From DATKXO01 sp035528995 (GTDB lineage: Bacteria > Planctomycetota > Phycisphaerae > UBA1845), in assembly GCA_035528995.1 (NCBI GenBank), contig DATKXO010000103.1:1-37594 (forward strand): a stretch of 37,594 nucleotides of DNA, read 5' to 3'. The position numbers and the translations under genes were made by a program. Below the pieces are notes generated by a model. It was not told the DNA's origin. It saw only the letters and a list, made by a program, of their open reading frames with translations, and searched no databases. Positions 1 through 7,689 of this stretch are shown piece after piece. Each line of letters begins with the position of its first letter. Within the stretch, counting starts at the first letter, position 1.

Positions 1-2
1 AG

Positions 3-1463
3 CGGCACATCAGACTGGTGGACGCGTGCGAACGGTTCATCGACGATCGCGTTACTGATCACCGGCTCACCCCGGCGTTCAACGCGCCCGCCGAGCCGTC
101 GGAACTTGCGGCCGGCGTGGCGCCGGTCCTGCGAGGCCTCCTGGCGGTTCCGACCGGCAACGAAGATCGCCCCTACCGGCGAAGCATCCTCGAATGGCGC
201 GGCGGCGACGACGTCCTGGCGTTTGCCAGCAGCAGGGAGGCCGGCGAACTGGCAACCACCGGCCCATTGACCACGGACCACCTGATCCGCACGAAACCCT
301 GGCCGCTGTTCGTGGACAACCCGGCCTGGGACGATCCGTCGAAGTTGCGGCAGCAGCTTGAACGGGCCGTCAACGACTACCGCGACCGGTACAAGTCCTA
401 TATCACCGAACACGGCGGAGCGAGCGACGACGGGGACCCGTCACCGAGGGTCGTCCTGTTGCCCGGCGCTGGTGCTTTCTGCTGGGGACCCACCAAGCGC
501 GACGCCCGCATCGCGGCCGACATCACGGAGCACACTCTGGCCACCATGGTCCGGGCACACGCCATCGGCACGTACACGGCTTTGACGTCGGATCATCTGT
601 TTGCCATGGAGCATCGCGCGTTACAGGTGGCCAAGCTCGGCCGCATCGATAAGAAACCGTTGGCCGGACAGGTCGTCTTCATCAGCGGTGGGGCCGGTGC
701 CATCGGGTCGGCCGTCGCCGAGGGCTGCGTGGATGCCGGGGCCCACGTGGTTGTGGCCGACCTGGACCGCGAAGCGATGAACAACGTGACCGAGCGCATC
801 GAGCAGCGGGCCGGCACCGGGACGGCCGCTGCCGTGGTGATGGACGTCACTGACGAGGCAAGCGTGCGTCGCGGATTCGAGGAGGTCTGCCGCTTGTACG
901 GTGGCGTCGATGTCCTGGTGCCCAACGCCGGCATCGCCCACGTCGCCCCCATCGAGGACCTCACCCTGGCCGACTTCCGCCGGGTCATGGACGTGAACGC
1001 CACCGGCTATCTGCTCTTCATGCGCCAGGGCATCCGCGTTCTCAAAGCACAGGGCCTGGGCGGCAACATCGTCATCAACTCCAGCAAGAACGTCTTCGGG
1101 CCGGGCAAGGACTTCGGCGCCTACAGCGCTTCGAAGGCGGCCGGCCATCAGCTCGGCAAGGTGGCGGCCATCGAGCTGGCTCCCTACGGCATCCGAGTGA
1201 ACATGATCAACGCCGACGCCGTCTTCAGCCACGAGGACGTCGCCTCGGGCTTGTGGGCCGAGGTGGGCCCCCAACGGGCCAAAAGCCGCGGCATGAAGAC
1301 CGAGGACCTGCCCGAGTACTACCGCGGCCGGAACCTGCTCAAGGCCCGCGTCTACGGCCATCACGTGGCCAACGCCGTCGTCTTCTTCGCCAGCAACGCC
1401 ACGCCGACCACCGGCGCGACCCTCCCCGTCGACGGCGGCGTAGTCGAAGCATTTCCGCGATAG
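3..1463 (+). CDS. Bifunctional rhamnulose-1-phosphate aldolase / short-chain dehydrogenase, 5' end missing
   Basis: This is the C-terminal ~485 residues of a fused class II aldolase/SDR protein of the RhaD-type aldolase/alcohol dehydrogenase family (full members are about 630-700 aa). The frame is open to the left window edge, so the GTG at 18 is probably internal. Residues 1-200 (counted from 18) are the end of the aldolase half. The Rossmann part begins near residue 215 with GQVVFISGG and the cofactor glycines GGAGAIG, followed by the NAG motif, catalytic Ser in INSSKN and the YSASK active-site Tyr/Lys near residue 369. The C-terminus ends in the usual PVDGG. Family knowledge suggests cleavage of a sugar phosphate (rhamnulose-1-P or similar) to DHAP and lactaldehyde plus NAD-linked oxidoreduction of the aldehyde. 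Exact substrate is not visible. It is the last gene on this strand before a converging kinase gene. Confidence 0.85.
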   Translation, partial: RHIRLVDACERFIDDRVTDHRLTPAFNAPAEPSELAAGVAPVLRGLLAVPTGNEDRPYRRSILEWRGGDDVLAFASSREAGELATTGPLTTDHLIRTKPWPLFVDNPAWDDPSKLRQQLERAVNDYRDRYKSYITEHGGASDDGDPSPRVVLLPGAGAFCWGPTKRDARIAADITEHTLATMVRAHAIGTYTALTSDHLFAMEHRALQVAKLGRIDKKPLAGQVVFISGGAGAIGSAVAEGCVDAGAHVVVADLDREAMNNVTERIEQRAGTGTAAAVVMDVTDEASVRRGFEEVCRLYGGVDVLVPNAGIAHVAPIEDLTLADFRRVMDVNATGYLLFMRQGIRVLKAQGLGGNIVINSSKNVFGPGKDFGAYSASKAAGHQLGKVAAIELAPYGIRVNMINADAVFSHEDVASGLWAEVGPQRAKSRGMKTEDLPEYYRGRNLLKARVYGHHVANAVVFFASNATPTTGATLPVDGGVVEAFPR

Positions 1464-1570
1464 CGGGCGCCGGCGAGTTGGACACGGCGCACACACCAAG
1501 CCCCCCGACGGGCACAGTCGGCGCTTGCGGGGTCTTCCTACAGAGCGTTCGCCTCGCGGGATTGGGCGGT

Positions 1571-2620
1571 TCAGGCGCTGGCTACTAGCGATCCGGTCAG
1601 CCGCTCGGCGTTCGCCTCCAGCCAGCCCACCTTGCGGTGGACCATCCGCATGAAGCGGAAGCCCTGATGGCGACCGAAGCTGCCCGTTGCGGCGATGGGC
1701 AGAACCGACTCGGAAATCAACGCCTCCATCATCAGGTACGGCAGGCAGCCTTGCTCGCCGTCGGTGATCGGAAGCTCGGCCCGGTAGCCGGCCAGAAAGG
1801 CCCCGGCCCGGTCTTCGTCAATCTCGTCGGGCCAGTCCTCGACCTGCTTTCCGCTGAGGATGGAGAACTGCAGCGTGCCGTTGGCCAGGTCGATGACCCG
1901 CTGCGAAACCCGGGCGGAGTCGTAGTCGACCACGGCCACGACCTTGCCGTTGCGGTACATCATGTTGCCCGGGTGCCAATCGCCGTGGATCACGCCCGTG
2001 GGCCATTTCCGCAGACCGATCCGTTCGACCCGCTCGCAGGAGCGTTCGTAGGCGTCGTAGAGTTCCTGGGAGATCTCCAGCACCTCGATCTCCATGCCGG
2101 CCACGCTGTCGTGTGCGGACAGGGAAGAGGGAATCGAGCTGAGCCCGGTGCGGACCGGGTTGGCGTCGTGGTAATCGCCTCTGTGTGGAGGCTCGGCCCA
2201 GGTGAAGTCTTCGACTGCCTTGTGAAAACGGGCCAGGGTGATGCCCGCTTCGCGCGTCTCGGGTGTCGATCCCGAGAAACGTTGTCCGCGGACGTAGTCG
2301 AACAGCTCGTAAACGTGCCCACTGTGGTGCAACACCAGCCCGTCGCCCTCCGCCGGTGCGATCAGCCGGGGCAGGGGAAAACCGGCGAGCGTCAGGTGTC
2401 TCTGCAGCCGATGGGCGTAGGTCAGCCGCTGGCTGGTCACGTGCCCGCGCGGGCGACGCTTCAGCAGAAACTTGCCCCGCTGGCAGACGATGCCCACCTT
2501 GGGGCTCTTGCGCGATCCGCGTGGGAACTCGGTGATGGACTCGATGGGGCCCAGATCGTACTGGCTCAGGACGACGGCCAGCTCGTCGACGGCGAATTGC
2601 TCTCGTTGTCGATCTTCCAA
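1571..2620 (-). CDS. APH-family phosphotransferase (homoserine kinase type II / CotS-like)
   Basis: A 349-aa protein-kinase-like phosphotransferase. The Brenner-type catalytic loop HGDWHPGN lies near residue 210 and is followed by the metal-binding DYD about 18 residues later, so both catalytic Asp residues and the Asn are present. An N-terminal ATP-lobe Lys is plausible in the KFLLKRR segment. Family knowledge: these enzymes phosphorylate small molecules such as homoserine, choline, aminoglycosides or spore-coat sugars; substrate cannot be told here. The start is TTG at 2620 because an in-frame stop lies just upstream and no ATG fits; a TATAAG hexamer sits only about 10 bases upstream, so the message may have a very short leader. 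It is transcribed divergently from the HD-domain gene at 2785. Confidence 0.8.
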   Translation of the reverse strand: MEDRQREQFAVDELAVVLSQYDLGPIESITEFPRGSRKSPKVGIVCQRGKFLLKRRPRGHVTSQRLTYAHRLQRHLTLAGFPLPRLIAPAEGDGLVLHHSGHVYELFDYVRGQRFSGSTPETREAGITLARFHKAVEDFTWAEPPHRGDYHDANPVRTGLSSIPSSLSAHDSVAGMEIEVLEISQELYDAYERSCERVERIGLRKWPTGVIHGDWHPGNMMYRNGKVVAVVDYDSARVSQRVIDLANGTLQFSILSGKQVEDWPDEIDEDRAGAFLAGYRAELPITDGEQGCLPYLMMEALISESVLPIAATGSFGRHQGFRFMRMVHRKVGWLEANAERLTGSLVASA

Positions 2621-2784
2621 GACAAAGCCTTATAATCGGGCATCCCCGGTGAAGCCCGTGCCCCACGGCGCCACGCTTCACGCCGGGCGCTCAGATTACG
2701 GTCAACTAAGATGATAACGCTCTCTGCCTTCAGGTCAATTCGCCACGTGGGAGCCGGCCGATGGCCCGGCAACGGAGGAGCAGC

Positions 2785-3351
2785 ATGAACCGCGACCAAG
2801 CCCTGACACTTCTGCAGGAGTACACCACCAACCCCGCCCTCATCAAGCACGCCCTGGCCGTCGAGGCGGCCATGCGGCACTACGCCCGGCTCGGTGGGCA
2901 CGACGAGGAGTTGTGGGGTGCCGTGGGCTTGCTGCACGACTTCGACTACGAGCGCTGGCCCGAGCCGCCCGATCACAGCCGCAAGGGCGCCGAGATCCTC
3001 CGCCAGCGCGGTGTGGACGAGGAGATCGTGACTGCGGTCCTCTCGCACGCCACTTGGAACGTCGAGGAGTTTCCGCGGGACACCCCGCTCCGCAAGACGC
3101 TCTTCGCCGTGGACGAACTCAGCGGCTTCGTCGTCGCCTGCGCACTCGTTCGCCCCGAGCGGCTCAAAGGCATGACACCCAAGAGCGTCAAGAAGAAGCT
3201 CAAGACCAAGGCCTTCGCCGCCGCAGTCTCGCGCGAGGACGTGAACGCGGGCGCGGAACTTCTGGAGGTTCCCCTGGCCGACCACATCACCAACTGCATC
3301 ACCGCCCTGCAGGCGATTGCCGGCGAGCTCGAGCTGCTGCCGCCGGAGTAA
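2785..3351 (+). CDS. HD-domain (HDIG-type) hydrolase-like protein
   Basis: A 188-aa single-domain HD protein. The metal-binding HD pair is seen in LLHDFDYERW near residue 51, with an upstream His in the KHALAVE helix and a downstream His in LSHATW, the pattern of HD hydrolases in the HDIG subgroup. Family knowledge: such proteins cleave phosphate esters of nucleotides or related compounds in the cytoplasm. There is no sensor or second domain. The ATG at 2785 is preferred to the one at 2761 because GGAGGAG lies four bases before it. The C-terminus contains a lysine-rich KKKLKTK segment. No operon partner is apparent: the next gene is 314 bases away. Confidence 0.75.
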   Translation: MNRDQALTLLQEYTTNPALIKHALAVEAAMRHYARLGGHDEELWGAVGLLHDFDYERWPEPPDHSRKGAEILRQRGVDEEIVTAVLSHATWNVEEFPRDTPLRKTLFAVDELSGFVVACALVRPERLKGMTPKSVKKKLKTKAFAAAVSREDVNAGAELLEVPLADHITNCITALQAIAGELELLPPE

Positions 3352-3403
3352 GGTGCCACCGGCCGCATTTCTTGCGCATCGCGAGTGCAGGTGACCGTTC
3401 CAA

Positions 3404-3435
3404 AGCCCGGCTGAAATCCGGCGCGGATCCGGGCT
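3404..3435. repeat. Intergenic imperfect hairpin
   Basis: AGCCCGG (3404-3410) pairs exactly with CCGGGCT (3429-3435), and inside it ATCCG pairs with CGGAT around a GCG loop, leaving a five-base bulge on the left arm. A second small hairpin, GGTCCG/CGGACC with a five-base loop, lies at 3480-3496. Neither has a following T tract, so they are not classic terminators. They occupy the otherwise empty 314-base spacer 3352-3665, where no coding sequence is seen. A dispersed intergenic repeat is possible but cannot be tested within the window. Confidence 0.45.
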
Positions 3436-3665
3436 ACAAAGAGTCAACCCGCACCCACAAACCTGCCGAAGCAACGTTCGGTCCGATGGCCGGACCGCGC
3501 GCCCATCGGCGGTTTCTTGACGCGCGGATACCGCTCGCGACCCGAGGGGCCATGAAAGCACGCGCCCGCGCGCTAGCCCGGCACGTTGGGTGGCGTACAA
3601 TTGAGGCAGGATGAGACCGCGCACCGTAGCAGTGTGGCAGTCGTGTTCCTCAGAGAGGCTGCGCC

Positions 3666-4379
3666 GTGCCGTATCGCAGTATGAGCCTGGAAGAGTTCGC
3701 CCGATTCGTCGGCATGCATCCGCGCGACGTCCAGCGCGAGGCCGACTGTGGGCAGCTCCCCGGCCGCAAGGTCGGTGGCAAGTGGCGGTTCAACCGCATC
3801 CAGGTCCACGACTGGCTCGAAAGCCGCATGCTCACGCTCGATGACCGGCGCCTCCACGCCCTCGAACGCGGCATCGGACGCTCCGGCAACAGCGAACCCA
3901 CTTCCGTAACCGACCTCATGGGGGTGGAGTCCATCGAACTTGCCCTGCGCGCTTCCACCAAGGCCTCCGTGCTGCGCGAGCTGGTCAACCTGGCCGATCG
4001 TACCAAGCTGCTCTACGACAAGGCGGAACTGCTCAACGCCCTGCGCCAGCGCGAGGCCGCCGGCAGCACCGCCTTGCCCCACGGGTTGGCCATCCCTCAC
4101 CCCCAGAAGCCCATGCCCTACACCACGGCCGAACCGCTGGTCTGCATGGCCCGGGTGATCAGCCCCGTGGCGTTTAGCGCCCCAGACGGAGCCCTGACGC
4201 AACTCTTCTTCCTGATCTGCAGCCACGAGAGCGAGGCCCACCTGCGTATTCTGGCCCGCCTGATGCGACTTCTCGACGACGCCACCATCGACGCCCTTCG
4301 AACCGTCGAGGAGCCGACCGAGGCCCTCGAGCTGCTGATGCAGCGCGAAGAGAAGGTCGTCCAGACTCTTGGCCGGTGA
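3666..4379 (+). CDS. HTH (excisionase-type) fused to PTS EIIA type 2 (fructose/nitrogen) domain
   Basis: A 237-aa two-domain protein. Residues 5-55 are a MerR/excisionase-like winged helix (MSLEEFARFVG ... GGKWRFNRIQVHDWL) of the helix_turn_helix_17 kind. Residues about 80-235 are a PTS IIA domain of the PtsN/fructose class; the phosphorylatable His is His145 in the LAIPH motif. No IIB or IIC gene is nearby. Family knowledge: lone IIA domains of this class usually regulate rather than transport. The inference is a cytoplasmic DNA-binding regulator or adaptor whose state depends on phosphorylation. The start is GTG 3666, with AGAGG eight bases upstream; ATG 3681 is an alternative. A TACAAT hexamer at 3596-3601 could be its -10, but no clear -35 is seen. 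Confidence 0.82.
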   Translation: MPYRSMSLEEFARFVGMHPRDVQREADCGQLPGRKVGGKWRFNRIQVHDWLESRMLTLDDRRLHALERGIGRSGNSEPTSVTDLMGVESIELALRASTKASVLRELVNLADRTKLLYDKAELLNALRQREAAGSTALPHGLAIPHPQKPMPYTTAEPLVCMARVISPVAFSAPDGALTQLFFLICSHESEAHLRILARLMRLLDDATIDALRTVEEPTEALELLMQREEKVVQTLGR

Positions 4380-4450
4380 CACCACCTTGACACCCTGGAG
4401 CACCGTAGGTCGGGCGCTTGCCGGGCCCGTGCCGACGACACACCAGGTCG

Positions 4451-5755
4451 TCAGCGGATCTGCGTCTTGAGAAACACCCGCCGCTCGTCGTCTACCCATG
4501 GCCCGATGATGGGCAGGCCGGGAAAGTCGACGCCCAGTGCCTTACTGAGTTGCTCCACCGTCGGCTGATCCTGCGAGTTGGAGACGCGCGGTCGCGTTTC
4601 CCACCTCGGGCCGAATGTGCGGAACCACTCGTCCGGCGGTGGGCCGGCCGTCGTTTCGAACGCCAGCGGGTGCGTAGCCAAGACCACCATGCCGGTAGCC
4701 TGATCCACCCCCACCGCGTGCAGGGCGCCTTCGTCGTCCACCCAGCCCAGCTCGAACGCCAGCACGTCGCCGTGGTTCAGTGTCAAAGTGGTTTGGTGCA
4801 ACGGTCCCAACGTCGGCCACCAGACGCCTTCGGTTGCCTGTTGCTCGCCCACCGGCTGTCCGTTGTGCAGTAGCCGGCGGAAGTGGCCGCGGGCCCGGTA
4901 GTGGATCGTGACCTCCCGCCCCTCGCCCCAGAATTCTCGCCCCATGCCCGTCAGGACGGCCGTCTCGTCGGACTCCAGATCGATCCAGCCCTCGACGTCC
5001 AGCCGGTCCACCGCGACCTTGTTGTTGACCCCGCCGGCCAGCGACACGTACACGTTGCGGCTCAGGTCCTCGGCCAGCACCCGTCCGCCGGCCGTCCTCG
5101 AGCCGTCGTCCACCGTCAGTTTCGCGCTCAACTCGCCCTCGTTCAGAGCCAGCATGGCCTCCTGCATCCGGTCGGGAAAGCGGAAGCTGTAAAACCGTTT
5201 CAACGGGTTGTCGTGGCTGGACAGCTCGATCCAGTCCGACCGTGCGAAGCGATCCATGCGTCCGAAGTGCAACCGGCCGACGGCACGCGTCCCGTCGAAG
5301 CGCTCGACCAGCGGGTTGAGCAGGGACATCTCGATCAGGCTGTCCGACCGGAGCCGTGCCTTCACCGTGCAAGACTCGGCCAGCAGCGGCACGGCGAACA
5401 CGATCTGCGAAACCGAAACGCCCGAGCCGTGCAGCGAGCCGTCGCGTATCTCCCAGACATTGCTGACCGGGGCGAGCGGCTGGAGGTCGCTCGGATTGTC
5501 GAATCGCAGGCTGGTCCGCACGCGCGCCCGTCGCGACTTGGCCCGCGGCCCGGACAACTCGACCCGCGGCCCCAACAACGCACGGAGCCGTTCGATCCGC
5601 TGGTCATCCGAAAGCAGCACCGGCGGGGGAGCCGGCTGCGTCGTGCTCGCGGACGGCTGAGCCGTGCCCGCGTCGGTGGGCTGGGCGTCCTGGGCCGCCG
5701 CAGCGGTGGCGATCACGGCCAGCCACCACACCGGCCAGATCAAGTGCCTACTCAT
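4451..5755 (-). CDS. Secreted protein of unknown function
   Basis: I do not recognise this 434-aa protein. The start ATG 5755 is chosen because GAGGTG lies four bases upstream and a signal peptide follows immediately (MSRHLIWPVWWLAVIATAAAA, cleavage near AAA-QD). A Pro/Thr/Ser/Ala-rich linker (residues about 22-45) leads to a predicted beta-rich body with statements such as WEIRDGSLHGSG and IDLESDETAVLTG that resemble concanavalin-like or LamG-type sheet proteins, but no catalytic motif is evident. It probably acts in the periplasm or outside the cell. It converges with the HTH-PTS IIA gene, with about 70 bases between them, and lies just downstream of the broken tRNA-like sequence on the same strand. 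Confidence 0.7.
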   Translation of the reverse strand: MSRHLIWPVWWLAVIATAAAAQDAQPTDAGTAQPSASTTQPAPPPVLLSDDQRIERLRALLGPRVELSGPRAKSRRARVRTSLRFDNPSDLQPLAPVSNVWEIRDGSLHGSGVSVSQIVFAVPLLAESCTVKARLRSDSLIEMSLLNPLVERFDGTRAVGRLHFGRMDRFARSDWIELSSHDNPLKRFYSFRFPDRMQEAMLALNEGELSAKLTVDDGSRTAGGRVLAEDLSRNVYVSLAGGVNNKVAVDRLDVEGWIDLESDETAVLTGMGREFWGEGREVTIHYRARGHFRRLLHNGQPVGEQQATEGVWWPTLGPLHQTTLTLNHGDVLAFELGWVDDEGALHAVGVDQATGMVVLATHPLAFETTAGPPPDEWFRTFGPRWETRPRVSNSQDQPTVEQLSKALGVDFPGLPIIGPWVDDERRVFLKTQIR

Positions 5756-5809
5756 CTTCACCTCGGGAGCAGAAGCGAACCGCCAGCGCGCCAGCGATCC
5801 CGGAAAGAA

Positions 5810-5865
5810 TGGAGCCGAGGAGACTCGAACCCCTGACCCACGCACTGCAAAGCCATCCCGGCTCC
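5810..5865 (-). pseudogene. tRNA-Ala(TGC)-like sequence lacking the D arm
   Basis: On the minus strand a perfect seven-base acceptor stem GGAGCCG/CGGCTCC with discriminator A encloses only 56 bases. The T arm is normal (AGGGG-TTCGAGT-CTCCT, one G-U pair). The anticodon loop would be TTTGCAG (anticodon TGC), but its stem ATGGC/TGCGT has two mismatches, and the whole D arm is absent. Its 3' 39 bases match the tRNA-Ala at 13833-13905 at 36 positions. A good promoter lies upstream. It is most likely a deletion-damaged tRNA gene; an integration-derived 3' fragment is the alternative. No CCA is encoded. Confidence 0.6.
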
Positions 5866-5899
5866 ACGCCGAAAAGCCCAAAAGTCGTTGTCTGGAAGC

Positions 5900-5927
5900 A
5901 TCTTATGCGAAAACGAGCGATTCGCAA
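5900..5927 (-). promoter_or_regulatory. Sigma70-type promoter facing the tRNA-like remnant
   Basis: On the minus strand TTGCGA (5922-5927) and TAAGAT (5900-5905) are separated by 16 bases. The predicted start is near 5893, about 28 bases before the remnant. This suggests that a real stable-RNA gene once began here. Confidence 0.45.
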
Positions 5928-6034
5928 CTTGTCCCATTCTGTCGCGTTTCATCGCATGCTGACGTGTCTTGACGCAGTCGTCCGCGCGCAAACCTGTAGC
6001 TGGTGACGGCAGGGTAAGGCGAGCCTCAGGGGCC

Positions 6035-6443
6035 CTCTGCAAGGTTGGGGCGATCACCCAGTCACAGATGCGGGCGGAGGGGCGTCCGGCGAGGTACAGG
6101 TTGAGTAGGACCTGCCGCCTTCGGGCCTCGTCGCCAGCCTGCAGGCGCTGCGCAGCAGGCTGACGGAGCGATCGAACGTAGCCTGTGGGCCGGCCCTGTT
6201 GGAGGGATGCCCGAGCACCCCCGGGCGAAAGATGGCGTGCATGCTCCGGCGGAGCCAGTGCACTACTCTGCCGACGGGCAGGCGCCTGTGACCGTCCACG
6301 GTACACGTGGCCGGCAACCAGCCCCTGTCGCACCGTCTTCTCAGTGAAGCTTCACTTGTACCTGTTGCTTTGGGCAACCTGCTTGGGTGTGAGCAATCCT
6401 CTCGGTTGATTCCCGTGTGATCAATATGATCGCTTTTATTCAA
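6035..6443 (-). pseudogene. Decayed MerR-family, B12-binding (LitR/CarH-like) regulator
   Basis: The minus strand encodes the N-terminal half of a MerR-type regulator in pieces. The frame beginning at 6443 contains KATGTSEASLRRRCDRG and GGHRRLP-like DGHRRLPVGRVVHWLR, the recognition helix and wing. Removing one base in the CCC at 6372-6374 restores the expected start of that helix (LTPKQVAKATG). Adding one base near 6144 joins it to a second frame reading SALQAGDEARRRQVLLNLYLAG and ICDWVIAPTLQR, the helical domain that precedes the cobalamin-binding domain in this family. Similarity stops at about 6035 and the B12-binding domain (ExxH, DxHxxG) is absent. Known relatives are light sensors that repress photoprotection genes in the dark. 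Two independent indels plus truncation argue against sequencing error. It lies head-to-head with folE. Confidence 0.72.
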
Positions 6444-6550
6444 GGCGGCTGCTTGGGCCGGTCATTCTCGGCGTCATGCCAGGTTCTGGATCTGGGCAAG
6501 GTATCATAACTCGTTCTTGAGAATAACTTTACGTTTGCCTTGGCTGCTGG

Positions 6551-6623
6551 TGAACGATTTGCACGTTTTTATGCTTGACCATCGCCCGGCTTGTGATACA
6601 CTGCATAATGAACGTTTTGAACG
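6551..6623 (+). promoter_or_regulatory. folE promoter flanked by a repeated 15-bp putative operator
   Basis: TTGACC (6575-6580) and TACACT (6597-6602) are 16 bases apart and make a plausible promoter. Two near-identical 15-mers flank it: TGAACGATTTGCACG at 6551-6565 and TGAACGTTTTGAACG at 6609-6623 (13 of 15 identical). Each is itself a pair of TGMACG hexamers spaced nine bases apart. One copy precedes the -35, the other covers the expected transcription start. This arrangement fits an operator for a regulator encoded by the divergent, now broken gene; binding is inference. Confidence 0.5.
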
Positions 6624-6637
6624 AATTGGAGGAGACC

Positions 6638-7300
6638 ATGATAGCTGATGCCAACCTGGCGCGGATGGAATCCTGCGACGCACTGGCCGGCGATGCCGGA
6701 GCGGCAGGGCAAAGGTTCCATTGGACAGCTCCGCAAACGGTCGACGGCCCCCGCGCCGAACGGGCCGTGCGGGAGCTGCTGCAAGCACTGGGTGAGGACC
6801 CGGATCGGGAGGGGCTTCGCGACACGCCGGCCCGTGTGGTGCGGATGTACGGGGAACTCTTCGCCGGTCTGGCGGCCGATCCTGCTGAGCACCTGTCTCG
6901 GACTTTTCAGGAGCCTTACGACGAGATCGTTCTGCTGCGAGATATTCAGTTCTCGTCGCTATGCGAGCATCACCTTCTTCCTTTCATGGGCCGGGCGCAC
7001 GTGGCCTACCTGCCGGACGACCGCGTTGTCGGCCTGTCCAAGCTGGCGCGAACGGTCGAGGCGTTCGCCCGCCGACCACAGGTGCAGGAGCGGCTCACCG
7101 TACAGGTCGCGGATGCATTGATGACCCATCTCAACGCCAAGGGGGCGCTGGTGGTCGTGGAGTCGGAGCATCTGTGCATGAAGGTCCGCGGCGTGAACCA
7201 ACCCAACAGCGTGATGGTGACGTCGGCCGTCCGTGGTGTGTTCAGGACGAATCCGGCCGCTCGGGCCGAGGCGATGGCGCTGATATTGGGTCGGAGTTGA
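6638..7300 (+). CDS. folE: GTP cyclohydrolase I (FolE, class IA)
   Basis: A 220-aa protein, the usual length for FolE. It converts GTP to 7,8-dihydroneopterin triphosphate, the first step to tetrahydrofolate. The zinc ligands are present: Cys109 and His112 in the SLCEHHLLPFMG motif and Cys180 in EHLCMKVRGV, almost the same numbering as E. coli. The QPNSVMVTSAVRG segment is also canonical. The start ATG 6638 has GGAGGAGA five bases upstream; the earlier ATG at 6575 overlaps the promoter. It leads a rightward set ending in a photolyase. Known light-inducible clusters pair folE with photolyase, presumably to supply the methenyltetrahydrofolate antenna; that link is inference. Because the main biosynthetic folE may lie elsewhere, this could be a dedicated second copy. 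Confidence 0.95.
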   Translation: MIADANLARMESCDALAGDAGAAGQRFHWTAPQTVDGPRAERAVRELLQALGEDPDREGLRDTPARVVRMYGELFAGLAADPAEHLSRTFQEPYDEIVLLRDIQFSSLCEHHLLPFMGRAHVAYLPDDRVVGLSKLARTVEAFARRPQVQERLTVQVADALMTHLNAKGALVVVESEHLCMKVRGVNQPNSVMVTSAVRGVFRTNPAARAEAMALILGRS

Positions 7301-7333
7301 ACAGGCGTCTCCAGCCCGAGGGAGTGTTCGAGT

Positions 7334-7441
7334 GTGAGGATCGACGCGGACAACGTGGTCAAGACGGACAGTGATGCGGCGAACGGTGTGATCCATGTAA
7401 TCGACTCGGTCATCATTCCCGCCGCCGGGGAAGATGCGTAG
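7334..7441 (+). pseudogene. C-terminal remnant of a fasciclin (FAS1) domain gene
   Basis: A frame directly after folE reads VRIDADNVVKTDSDAANG and VIHVIDSVIIPA before a stop at 7439. This is the H2 region that closes a FAS1 domain (the NGVIHVID-like signature). In frame it reaches back only to the folE stop, so about 100 upstream residues and any start are missing. It is therefore a 3' fragment. FAS1 proteins are secreted or anchored adhesion-type domains. Confidence 0.6.
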
Positions 7442-7496
7442 AACGGACGGGTTGACGACTGAGAGGAACCGAAGTACGAGAAGAACGGCCGGACCG

Positions 7497-7598
7497 ATGA
7501 AGATGGTAGATCTGATAGCGGCGTTCCTGTTGATGGTTGGCGGGGCCTCCTCCGGGACGGTGGTCCCGGAGGGGCGAAGCGTTTCCAGCATCCGGTAG
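7497..7598 (+). pseudogene. Possible N-terminal remnant of a DUF378 small membrane protein
   Basis: ATG 7497 opens a 33-codon frame starting MKMVDLIAAFLLMVGG, which matches the first transmembrane helix of DUF378 (YuzA-like) proteins. The next expected motif (LNWGLVGL-like) is missing. The frame instead runs into a strong hairpin and stops. The call rests on 16 residues, so it is tentative. Confidence 0.35.
7547..7574. repeat. 12-bp hairpin at the break point of the DUF378-like frame
   Basis: 7547-7558 pairs with 7563-7574 over 12 bp (one G-T pair) around a GGTG loop; the core is CTCCGGGAC/GTCCCGGAG. No T tract follows, so it is not a standard intrinsic terminator. It begins three bases after the last recognisable DUF378-like codon. 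Confidence 0.55.
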
Positions 7599-7689
7599 CA
7601 TGTCAGCTTTGCGGAACAGAGCTATTGAAGGCAGTGGATGTAGCTGCCCTTGTCTCGAGTGGAATTCAGAACAAGAAGGAGGTAGTGGC

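Noticed and set aside
4380..4450. Repeat-like GTAGGTCGGGC sequence between convergent genes
   Set aside because: Only one copy and no clear palindrome could be confirmed within the window.
5810..5865. tmRNA or intron-split tRNA at the broken tRNA-like site
   Set aside because: No tag frame ending in ALAA or typical 5' tmRNA end was seen, and there is no matching 5' half within reach of an intron.
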